The notes under the pieces were generated by a model, which was not told the DNA's origin, did not search any database, and saw only the letters and a program-made list of their open reading frames with translations. The position numbers and the translations under genes were made by a program. Source: Paulinella micropora (lineage: Eukaryota; Cercozoa; Imbricatea; Euglyphida; Paulinellidae). Taken from it: a stretch of DNA of 64,000 bases. The stretch covers positions 62,001 to 126,000 of the forward strand of contig WBZZ01005644.1 in the NCBI GenBank assembly GCA_019918135.1, read 5' to 3'. Of the stretch, positions 28,760 through 36,970 are shown piece after piece. The first letter of the stretch is position 1. Every line of letters starts with the position of its first letter.

Positions 28760-29811
28760 ATGTCCACAGTCACTACTACTACTACCCCGGCGCTTGTCAG
28801 TCGCGGCTTGTTTATCTTATTCGAGGGTTTAGATCGCACGGGCAAGTCTACGCAAGTCGATCTGCTGGTGCCTTGGCTACAAAGCCAAGGCAAAGAGGCA
28901 GTGGCCATGCGGTCCGCACCTGCTATCGCCAGCAGAGCTAGCTCTGCTGGCTTTTCTCGTGCCTTGTGTGTTTACGTACTCCCCCCCCCCCTCCCCCCCC
29001 CGCCCAAAAAATACGTAGTTTCCCCGACCGAAGTACCCGGATTGGGAAAATCATCGACGCTTACTTAACTTGCAAGGCTCAGACCGATGATCATGCCATC
29101 CACTTGCTCTTCGCCGCCAACCGCTGGGAACAGTCGGGTCAGGAAGGAAGGGGGGCTCAGTGTGTGTATATAATGCATGTGCACGTGATAGCTTCGATAG
29201 TCGCTCTGCTGGAGAAGGGTACTTCAGTGGTCGTGGATCGCTACTCTTACTCGGGCGTCGCCTTCTCGGCAGCCAAAGGGCTGGACCCGAGCTGGTGCTT
29301 TTCTTCTGAAGTAGGTCTCCCGTCACCTGACTTGGTATTTGACTCACTCCTAGACACACAGTGTCCGCACATTCCCAACCCTGCTGCTACAGACGATGCG
29401 TCTGTAGGTGCTATTCCTGCAAATGCCTCTGCAGGAAGCCGCCAGACGGTAGGTAAGTGTTTTTGATAATATATACTTTTGTTTGCCCTGCTCAAGGGCT
29501 CATATCAATACGTGTTTTTTGCAAGCGGCGCCCAGTCAGGGGGCAACGAGCGCTATGAGACAAAGGAGATGCAGCAAAAGGTAGCTGCCCAGTTCGCATC
29601 TCTACAGAAGCAGGCAGAGTGGAAGATTATAGATGCTTCTGTCACCCCTGAGGTCTGCCCCCCAGCCCAAAGGGAGGGGCTCTCTCTTTCAGAGCTCCGT
29701 GTGCAAATAGATACTTTTTTGGGCGCTTGCAGGAAGTACACGCGCAGATCACGCCTTGGGTCCTCGGCGCACTTGAGCAAGGCACGCATAGAGCCCCCGT
29801 TCAATATATAA
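28760..29811 (+). CDS. Thymidylate kinase, spliced
   Basis: Phosphorylates dTMP to dTDP for DNA synthesis. Motifs of the eukaryotic/poxvirus-type enzyme are seen in order: P-loop EGLDRTGKSTQ, FPDRSTRIGKIIDAYL, HLLFAANRWEQ, DRYSYSGVAFSAAKGL, VGLPSPDLVF and NERYE. They lie in different frames and join cleanly by GT-AG introns: 28,912-29,018 (phase 2) and 29,138-29,191 (54 nt, phase 1). A third intron is needed before NERYE: either 29,361-29,525 (phase 2, acceptor TTTTTTGCAAG; product 241 aa) or 29,449-29,535 (donor GTAGGTAAGT, phase 0; 267 aa). The first gives a length nearer the usual ~210. Intron 1 holds a 24-nt perfect palindrome and a poly-C tract. Multiple introns in a virus-like region point to host capture or to a virus using host splicing. 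Confidence 0.88.
28912..29018 (+). other. Intron 1 of thymidylate kinase with palindrome
   Basis: 107 nt, GTCCGC...ACGTAG. Removal joins GCC-ATG-CG to T-TTC-CCC and restores the conserved MRFPDR motif. Contains a perfect loop-less palindrome at 28,928-28,951 and C-runs near the acceptor. Confidence 0.85.
29138..29191 (+). other. Intron 2 of thymidylate kinase (54 nt)
   Basis: GTCAGG...GTGATAG; removal joins RWEQS to a residue before SIVALLEKG, matching the family spacing. Its length is a multiple of three, and it lacks an in-frame stop. Confidence 0.75.
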
Positions 29812-29916
29812 AGACGCCGGCTCACTTGCGCAAACAGGAAGGTTTGCTCAAGGAGCAGGCCTCTCGAACGTAACTCACAAAAAAAAAATTTTTTATTAAA
29901 GCTCCGTTTTTGCAAA

Positions 29917-30520
29917 ATGGCTCTGAAACAGGAGGTTCTGGCTTTGCTACACCTGTACTGGAAAGCGTGATCGTTCTTCGTCCGAAGCCAGCGGGTCGCT
30001 GGCTTCGCCTAGCACGACAGAGGAGCTCCAGCGGATTGGCGACTGGGCCGGCCTGGCGCCTGCCAGGCCGGCCGAGACGCGGGACCTGGCAGATCTTCTG
30101 TGCTACTTAGAGGCCCGCGCCAGGCGGTCGAGCCCTTCCTGGACGAGCGGGGCCTCGGGCTCTGCGTCGCGCAACTGAGCCGCCGCTGGTGTCTTTTGGA
30201 AGCTAGTATGTCGGCAGCGCTCCCCCTGGCCTGGCGGGCTTTGCTCGCACTGACGATACCAGGGCTAGGCCTGACGAACGAGCAGCTGGGGCAAAATTTG
30301 GTACTGCGAGCCCGCGGCGAGGTGGCGGAGCTGGCGCAGGTCAAAGCCGCCATCGTGCGTGAATGGCTCTGCGCAGCCGCCAGAGCTGGTACGTCGCCCG
30401 CGTGGGCTACGCGGGCGACGATTTTGTAATACAATAGATCTTGTAATATTAATGAAAAAAATGAAACTTGCTGAAGTCGGCCAGCTTGCCTCTGCGGGGT
30501 TTCAAACTCGAGTACAAAAC
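29917..30520 (+). CDS. Small multi-exon orphan gene, hairpin introns
   Basis: Exon 1 from ATG 29,917 (MALKQEVLALLHLYWK). Intron 29,967-30,012 (46 nt, phase 2) encloses an 11-bp hairpin. Exon 2 continues (LQRIGDWAGLAPARPA) with a 12-bp hairpin at 30,046-30,073, then needs one frame change near 30,110 to reach a good stretch (FLDERGLGLCVAQLSRRW). A last intron 30,389-30,437 (49 nt, donor CTG|GTACGT, phase 1) encloses a 12-bp hairpin and leads to a short exon (MKKMKLAEVGQLASAGF). The 3' end is unclear because it runs into the tail of the opposite gene. Function unknown; Leu/Arg-rich and probably helical. Confidence 0.45.
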
Positions 30521-30571
30521 GTTTTATTAAAAAGCTCAACAAAAACATCTTACAATTGGCACCGCCGCCAC

Positions 30572-31552
30572 TCAAGCCAGGCCAACTGGCGCAGGTGGAA
30601 GGGGGAACACGGGAGGCATGCCCCCCTTCCTCTCTGGAAGGGGGGCCGCGGGGGGCGCGGTTTGCCCCCCGGCCTGCCTCCCGGCGCGGAGGGCGTGCCC
30701 TCTGGCCTCGTCTCCCAACTCCAAGAAGACCTTGTCTAAGAACAGCTCCACTGCATCCGCGCGGAACTCAGAGGTGGGGCTAAATGAGCGCAAAGTTTCC
30801 AGCGCGATGTCTAGTTGTTTCTCAAGCCTTGCCAGTTGGTGGATGGATTCTGCCATTTGGGACAGACGCTCTTTCCGTTCCCGGACGCTCTTTGCAATCT
30901 CACCTCTGCCAGCAGATCCCCGCGGGGACCTGCAGGTTCCAGCTGAGCCTAGCTCTCTTTTTTGCTTCTTTCTGGGACGTTGGCGGCACTCAGGGGCGCC
31001 GCCCGGGGCCGCGGTCGACGACGACGATGACGATACTGACGACGCAACCGCTTTTCCGTTTTCTTCTTTTCCTTCTTCTTCTCTGTCGCTGTCCTCGTCC
31101 TCGTCCTCCTCATCCGTTGTTTCGTCGCTAGGCTCCGGCGGCTGCGCAGAGCGCCCGCCCTTGTCTTCTTCTGGCTCGACTGTGACATTCGAGCCCGGAA
31201 TCATGTGATAAACCGCAGGGAGCGGTAGAGAGGGATCGCTGCAGACGCGCTTAAACTCCTTGAGCAATTCCTCTGCTGCTAGTCCTTTTAGCTCCAATCG
31301 ATCAAACAATTTAGCTAAGGAGTCCTGGCCACAGGCGAGACTGGCCAGCGGAGTGCCCTTAAATTTGATCCGAGTAAAGACCACGTCACCAAACCTGCGC
31401 TTGGCACTCTGGATCTTTTGCCGCGCGCTTTTGAGGCCGCAGTTCTGGACGTAATTCAGCGCACGAGACACTTCGATCAAGCCTAGCAAGGGGTCTGCTG
31501 TGATGCTACCAAAGATGCTCACGGAAAACTTGCCATCAAAGTAGTCCGACAT
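30572..31552 (-). CDS. BRO/KilA-N-like DNA-binding protein
   Basis: 326 aa from the ATG at 31,552; the open frame continues upstream only through poly-C derived Pro/Gly sequence. The N-terminal ~90 residues (FSVSIFGSITADPLLGLIEV, then RALNYVQNCG and RQKI) resemble the BRO-N/KilA-N type domain common in large DNA viruses, where it binds DNA. The middle has an acidic tract (DEEDEDEDSDREEEGKEE) and a Ser-run, followed by a basic nuclear-signal-like RPRKKQKRE and a C-terminal coiled-coil (LARLEKQLDIALETL). The last ~45 residues are Gly/Pro/Ala-rich and converge on the plus-strand gene. Poly(A) signal TTTTTAATAAAAC on the minus strand near 30,530. Domain call is by pattern only. Confidence 0.5.
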   Translation of the reverse strand: MSDYFDGKFSVSIFGSITADPLLGLIEVSRALNYVQNCGLKSARQKIQSAKRRFGDVVFTRIKFKGTPLASLACGQDSLAKLFDRLELKGLAAEELLKEFKRVCSDPSLPLPAVYHMIPGSNVTVEPEEDKGGRSAQPPEPSDETTDEEDEDEDSDREEEGKEENGKAVASSVSSSSSSTAAPGGAPECRQRPRKKQKRELGSAGTCRSPRGSAGRGEIAKSVRERKERLSQMAESIHQLARLEKQLDIALETLRSFSPTSEFRADAVELFLDKVFLELGDEARGHALRAGRQAGGQTAPPAAPLPERKGGMPPVFPLPPAPVGLA

Positions 31553-32263
31553 GCCAAAGCAAAAAACAAAGTCCCCGGGACTTTTGCCCGGGGGGCGGGC
31601 GGCGGGCCCGCCCCCGGAGAAAAGGAAGGGGGGGGGGGGGGGGCGCCCCCCCCCTCCACCCTTTCCCTGCTCCACCTGAGCCCCCCTGAGCCCGGGGGGC
31701 TCAAAGAGCAGGGAAAGGGGGGAAGGGAAGGGGGGGGGGGGGGGGGGAAAGGGAAGGGCGCAAAAGGTACCAAATATATACATAAACACACAAAACACCT
31801 CCACTAAGACCCCCCCCCCCCCCACACTTTTTTGTCACGTACCCAGTCTACATCCAGACTGTCTGTTCTTAAGCAGCAAGAAGAGCTACCAAAGCTTGCA
31901 CTGGCAGGCTGCCAGTGCATAGACCCGTCTGGGCCGGAGGGGCGCCGCACGCTCTCGACGACTCAACTATCCTCGCGATTTCTTTTTTCCTTGTTTTAAT
32001 TCCGACAAAAGAACGAAGAGGTGAAGGTTTAAGTCAAAAGGCAGCAGGAAAGATTGTCGATGCAGATCACACTGACTAGCAAACGTGTACAGGGAAGAGA
32101 TCGTTTTTCTGGACACGTTTTTCCGGGAAAACGCGCAGACCCTTCTCCCCCCCCCACAGAGCGGACCGGCCGGTTCATTTTGCGACAAATGTGCTTTTTC
32201 GCTCCCCAATGGGCACTGGTGGCGTTCGTACCGGGAATATAAGGCGGCGGGATTCTAGATTTG
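31553..32263. other. Gene-free G/C-tract and hairpin region
   Basis: Contains opposing C- and G-runs (31,605-31,660; 31,719-31,748), a hairpin with stem GAGCCCCCC/GGGGGGCTC at about 31,678-31,703, a C17 run at 31,811, a 23-nt palindrome (TGCACTGGCA/TGCCAGTGCA) at about 31,897-31,919, and a block CCGGCCGGTTCATTTTGCGA at 32,166 repeated at 34,129. ATATAAGG at 32,237 is TATA-like. No protein-coding evidence. Confidence 0.5.
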
Positions 32264-32390
32264 AGCTAAAATTTAGCAACGCTAAAAATTTTGCAACACG
32301 CTAAAAATTTAGCAAACGCTAAAAAATTTAGCAAAAGCTAAAAAACTTAGCAAAAGCTAAAAATTTAGCCAAAACTAAAATTTAGCAAAA
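32264..32390. repeat. AT-rich iteron array (TTTAGC/GCTAAA)
   Basis: About seven direct repeats of 17-19 bp, each itself a near-palindrome built from GCTAAAAA, TTTAGC and a short A spacer. The array sits in otherwise GC-rich DNA, just downstream of a TATA-like motif. Such palindromic iterons are typical binding sites for an initiator or repressor. A related half copy (GATTCTAGATTTTAGCTAAG) is at about 44,961. Confidence 0.7.
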
Positions 32391-32942
32391 AGTTCCCGCA
32401 AAAGCCGGAACGCACCTTTTTCCACCTGAAATATACGATGACAGGGTTCTAGTTTGTTTAGGCTGCTAAAGCCCTGGCAGTAGGCTTCGCCAGGAGCTTC
32501 ACTGCTCTCCGAACAAGGCCATACCGGAGAGGGGGGCGTCCCCTGCCGGGGGCTGACTTTTTAATAAAACTCAAATTTTAGCTGAACGACATCCTCAAAA
32601 TTTTGAAAACCCGCGGCTGTCCTTGTCGGGAACTTTCTTCCCGAGCATGCTCAGGGGCTTCTTCTTGTCCTTCTCTCTCAGAATAAGATACAAGAACAAT
32701 TTTTATTGAAAGCTAGACAAGCCCGCCCTAGATTTGCCTCTTGGGCAGGGTTGAATTCTAGGGCGGGGGCAGAACTGCTAAAGTCGGCTGCAACCGCAGC
32801 AGGGGGACTTCTTCAGCCTGCTGCAATATCCATTCCGCTTCAATTTCAAACAGCCGGCGAGGGCATTCGGCCCCCCGACCACAGCCCTCGCCGGCTGTGG
32901 TCGGAGCAGATTACCCGGACCCGACCAAGGGCCGGTCCTTGA
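32391..32942. other. Hairpin-rich spacer
   Basis: Three strong inverted repeats follow one another: CCCGCCCTAGA/TCTAGGGCGGG (about 32,719-32,765), GCAGCAGG/CCTGCTGC (32,799-32,827) and a 15-bp stem (32,850-32,898). TTTTTATTGAAAG at about 32,700 is a minus-strand poly(A) signal for the remnant to the right. The hairpins may sit in introns or the 3' UTR of that gene. No clear coding frame. Confidence 0.45.
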
Positions 32943-33455
32943 CTAGAGCCTAAGGCTCTGTTTCAGATTGTCGTGATCCAGCAGCCGCCACGGCGCATAG
33001 CTTGCAGATTTAATCTGATCAGACCACAGCTCACTGCCCATCGGGTACTCGCCCAGCGCATTACAAAATAACGACACTGCACGAGGCCCATCCCTAAACA
33101 GGGGCTTGGCGGGAGCCACTGCAGCGCAGGTGGGGAATTGGCAGCGCTAGCACTCTGCTCCCTAGCCCGCTGCCAGCTTGCGTGGAGCCCCAGCAAAGGC
33201 GCTGCAAAAACTGACTCTGTTGCCCGCGCAGTACTTGAAGGTGCATCCATTGAAGCTCTGCTGGCATTGCCAGCCGGAGTCTCCACACAGACTGCATGCG
33301 CCTTTTATCCAAACATACTCTTTAGCGGCCTGCTCGCGCTTAATCTCCTGAAAAAAAATCAAAGTCTTGCCAGGAGCCCAGTTGACAGCGCAACAAAGAT
33401 CAGCCGGGGCAGCAGTGCAGCTTCTTTCTACTAATCGCAAAGTCGCTAATTTCAC
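32943..33455 (-). pseudogene. Unidentified gene remnant
   Basis: Two stretches look protein-like in different frames: an upstream Cys-rich part (ACSLCGDSGWQC, NGCTFKYC) with a mixed GTG-start frame from 33,455, and a C-terminal part (NALGEYPMGSELWSDQIK, APWRLLD) ending at TAG 32,943-32,945. They could be exons of one gene or pieces of a decayed one. The four to six Cys suggest zinc binding. Family not recognised. Confidence 0.35.
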
Positions 33456-34536
33456 CTAGGCTATAGTCCAACTGTCTGAAGCAGATGAGACACCTGAAGA
33501 AAAGCCCTTCACCGGACCCGGCGACGGGCGATCAAAAGAAGTTCGGGTGCAAAGCGTCTAGGCACGATGTTTGCGTGGAGGTAGGGCATGCTTGCACATG
33601 AACGCGGGTACGACTACGTCTACTGCCGCCCCAGGCGGCAGTGCCCCAAAAAAATTTTTTTTAATCCATTCAATTCTGACGACAAAAAATGAAGACGTGA
33701 TAGAAGGCGCCGCTCCTTTGTCTCGTCTTGCTTTAAAAAAAGGATCTTTTGATTCGAAAAAAGCCCAGCAGGGTTTCTGCCGGGGGGGGGGTGAAGCTCG
33801 GCAAGAAAATCGACTTAATAATGTGGGAGGAAAGGGGGGCGAGGAGGCAGACAAAGAAAGCAGAGAGGGGGAGAGAAAGCCCAGCAGGGGAGCAGGGAAG
33901 TCGGGTGGGGGGGGGGGGGCGTCCCCCCCCACCCCGTTTGTTCTTCTTCCCTCCACCTGAGCCCCCTGAGCCCGGGGGGCTCAAAGAACAGGGGGGCAGA
34001 ACAGAAGAAAACTAAAAAGATGCTGCTACTGAGTTCATGCCGGGGGTGGGAGAGGGGGCGCCCCTTTTCCCCACAGACTCTTGGCACCTCCGCCCCCCCC
34101 CCCCCCCGCCCTTTCCACATAGAGTGGGCCGGCCGGTTCATTTTACGACAAATTGCGTGTGTTTCTGCCCAAGACTCAATTTCATAAAAAATACAAGGAA
34201 GATTTTATTAAAAGCTACGGAGCCTGGTTGCGCGCATGTACCGATTGCAGAAACACATCGACAATCTGCAAACAATTTGAAACAAAAGAAGGTAGTAACA
34301 CACTTTTTAAATAAAAACTTAGATTTCTGGCTGGACAACATCTTCAAAATTTCAAAAACCCGCGGCTGCCCTTGTCGGGAAATGTGTGATTTTTTCTGCA
34401 CGCTCGAACAGATGTGGAGCCGGCTGCACCCCGGGGGGAAATATTATTTCTGTTAAAAAGTAAGCAAATTTTTTATTCGACTAGGACCACACAGTCACGC
34501 AAAGCTTGCAGATCCAGCAACAGCTGCTGCAAGCGC
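33456..34536. other. Gene-free stretch with decayed repeated segments
   Basis: Holds G/C tracts at 33,780-33,790 and 33,905-33,945, a second copy of the GAGCCCC-type hairpin at about 33,958-33,984, the CCGGCCGGTTCATTTT block at 34,129, a CCCGCGGCTG-CCTTGTCGGG block at about 34,359 (also near 32,611), and an ATTATTTCTGTTAAAA plus CACACAGTCACGCAAAGC block at 34,442-34,505 that recurs at 36,596-36,659. These look like remains of duplicated gene ends. Confidence 0.5.
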
Positions 34537-35596
34537 TCAAACCTGGCCGCCAGCGGCGGGTCGTGCAAACACCGTCCACTTCGAACCAGTGCGGGTTAAA
34601 GCGGATATATATAATTGGCAGGTCGCGACTGGAACCCCAGCAGGTGGAAGTCGGGCCGCGAGGAACTCTCTTAACTGTTGCTCACTTCTAAAGCGCTTCG
34701 CAATCCCTTCTTCGGTGTGGCACCGCTGTACGTGATTGTCGAGCACACGTTCCGTCTTGCAACGTGTCGTGCACTGCAGCAGGCACTGTCTAGTCTGGGC
34801 AGGCAAACGGCTTCTTTTTGAGATCGCCAGCCTGAGTAAAGCGGGCGTCACACTCGGGGCGGGCAAGTGCCTTCGCCTCGCCACTAGCGGTAGTCTGTTC
34901 TTCTTAGTTTTCTGCGTGTCGTGCGCATACTGTCGGCCATTCGCGGTCTCTGGCTACGGTCGCCACCGTCGCGAGGTTTTCGTGTTCGTAGCAACTTTCA
35001 CAGGCCGGGCGGTCCGGCGACCCGTGGCCTGCACGCCATTCCTTTTCGGGAGCAGCCGTTCGTCAGCTATGACCCGAAAGGCTGCTCCGTACTGCTGGAG
35101 CATCCGGACTCCCGCCCTGCCGAGCCACAAACTGCTCGGCAGTAGCCAGGCGCTGGAGCCACAACCGCACCGCTGACGAGACTGGCGGGGCGCTGTGTGT
35201 GTCGAGCCGCCGGCGCTTCTGGCGGACGCGGCTGTCCATGCTCCTGGCCCACAGATCTAGAGGTTGTGGTGCGTGATGGGGAAGTGCACGTTTGTTTGTG
35301 CTCTGGCCAGTGCCTCTTCTGGCAGGTCCGGCTGCAGTAGCGCACGACGTATCACCGAGCACACAAAGGCAGCTGGTGGTCGTGATAACCAGTGTTAGGG
35401 CATGGCGGCCAGCCGCACAAATGAGGCATCCGAGCAGCACAAAAAACCAATCCGCGGCAGAGCTCCGAAAATCCTGCGTAATGACTGCAATCCCCTTCCG
35501 CCTGGAAGTACCAAAAAAGAAATCTACTCGTTCAGCCTGAGTCTCAACAAGGGAGAATGGATGGGGCGCCCCCTTTCTGCTCCCCTTTCCGTGCAT
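34537..35596 (-). pseudogene. MYND-type zinc-finger gene, fragmented
   Basis: The minus strand contains a clear MYND core RYCSRTCQKRHWPEHKQTC (about 35,290-35,345) preceded in another frame by CLIC and SCLC Cys pairs, so the full zinc ligand set exists across a frame change. Further left a plausible C-terminal part occurs (HVQRCHTEEGIAKRF, REFLAARL). Perfect 9-bp hairpins lie at 35,049-35,088 and 35,118-35,143. MYND domains bind proline-rich partners in transcription regulation. Introns or decay may explain the frame changes; I cannot give exon limits. Confidence 0.45.
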
Positions 35597-35799
35597 TTCC
35601 CTGCTTCCCCTTCTCTCCCTGCTCCCTTCCTCGCCCCCCCCCCCTAAGGTATTCTAGTTTTTAGCAAAGAAATCAGCATGGCTCCACAAAAGCCAGAATA
35701 TTTTGACGCCGGCGACTAAACGAATCGGATTACTTTTCTCTCCCTCCCTTTTCCCCTAAATTCTTAGTTTTGCATTCTCTTCTCTTTCTTTGTTCAGAA
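35597..35799 (+). promoter_or_regulatory. Pyrimidine-rich leader of RING gene
   Basis: Begins with CCCTTCTCTCCCTGC blocks and a C11 run (35,635-35,645), and ends with TTCTCTTCTCTTTCTTTGTTCAG two bases before the ATG. That end is an excellent splice-acceptor match, so a 5' intron is likely; a possible upstream micro-exon begins at ATG 35,679. Confidence 0.45.
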
Positions 35800-36375
35800 A
35801 TGGCGGGCTACGACGAGGAGTGGCTGAACGAAGCTGAATCCAAGGATTTAGTATGTGCAATTTGCTTGTGTGTGGCGCGAGACATCGTGCAACACGGTTG
35901 TGGCGCTTCATTTTGCGAGGCATGTTTTAAGCAGAATCAGGCTGCCAGTAGGCCCTGCGCTAATTGCCAAGCCCCTGGTGATGCACCCGCCGCCAACCGC
36001 GACCGCCTTGCGGTGCAGAATCTCATGGTACGCTGTCCCTCGAAGTGCGGCGCAACCTTTCGGCTGGGTGACAAGGAGAAGCATCTCGAAGACAAGTGTC
36101 CTGCCATCAGGCCAGGTGTTGCTGTCGCTACACCAAAATCTGCGTTTGTCTGGATCTACCCTTACGAAGCCAGTAAGATTAAGGGAGCTGCTACCCTATT
36201 TAAGAAAGATGTGGGTGCAGCAAAGTGTGATCCTCAATGCACCGGCACGGGAACCTATAATTTCGCACAGGGCTTGTGCAGTTATTGCGCTATGAATATG
36301 GCTGGCGGGAAGGGCTGGGAACACGCAGGGCCGGCTAGTAAGTATGAGTATTTATTAATCAAGCGGCTAGTATAG
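35800..36375 (+). CDS. RING-finger protein, probable E3 ubiquitin ligase
   Basis: 191 aa. Residues about 23-63 form a C3HC4-like RING: CAIC, CGASFCEACF, CANC. It is followed by a TRAF-like zinc region (VRCPSKCGATFRLG then HLEDKC), the layout of RING-plus-TRAF-zinc ligases, which recruit an E2 through the RING and substrates through the second part. The His expected between Cys pairs is replaced in part (HGCGASFC), so ligand assignment needs care. The C-terminal ~70 residues contain further Cys (CDPQCTGTG, CSYCAM) and no known domain. With Skp1 and F-box genes nearby it adds to a ubiquitin theme. The start follows a strong splice-acceptor-like tract. Confidence 0.8.
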   Translation: MAGYDEEWLNEAESKDLVCAICLCVARDIVQHGCGASFCEACFKQNQAASRPCANCQAPGDAPAANRDRLAVQNLMVRCPSKCGATFRLGDKEKHLEDKCPAIRPGVAVATPKSAFVWIYPYEASKIKGAATLFKKDVGAAKCDPQCTGTGTYNFAQGLCSYCAMNMAGGKGWEHAGPASKYEYLLIKRLV

Positions 36376-36970
36376 ACTTTCTTCTTTGTTGAAAGAATTC
36401 GGTTAGTCTAAGTGGTTTTGACCAGATACAGGCATGACCCTGACCTTGGCTTTATGGGCCCTGCGTCGTCTTGCAGACCGCGCGCGCTGGGAAGCGATTT
36501 GAGAACAAAAGAGTAAGTAAAACATTTTTTAACATGAAAACTCCGATTTGGGCTGGAAGCGGCTGCCCCCCTTGTCGGCGGCACCCCGGGGAAAAGATTA
36601 TTTCTGTTAAAAGTAAGCAAACTTTTTATTCGACTAAGACCACACAGTCACGCAAAGCTAACGCCACCTCCGAATTGTCATCTCCTGTGTCCCCCCCGGC
36701 GCTGTAAAGAAAGAGGGGAGGGGAGAAGAAAGGGGGAGGGAGGAGGCGCCCCCCCCCCTCCTCTCCCTGCTCCCTTCCCTCCCCGCTTTCCCCTCCTCCC
36801 CCCACCCCCCCCCTTCCTCTTTGTAGGGTTGGGGGGGGGGGCGCCCCCCCCCCTCTTCTACTCTCAACATCAACGCACGTCCAGAGTTTAGAAAAATGAG
36901 ACACAATCAAAGAAAACAAAAAGGTCGCCCTACACGACCCATCTTTTTTGTTATCCCCGCCTAGCCGGCC
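36376..36970. other. Spacer with gene fragments and C/G tracts
   Basis: Includes a 29-bp exact match (36,457-36,485) to part of the 401-aa gene at 40,411-40,439, the repeated ATTATTTCTGTTAAAA block (36,596), opposing G- and C-runs (36,715-36,850) and a C13/G12 pair just before the CoiA-like gene. No intact gene. Confidence 0.5.
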
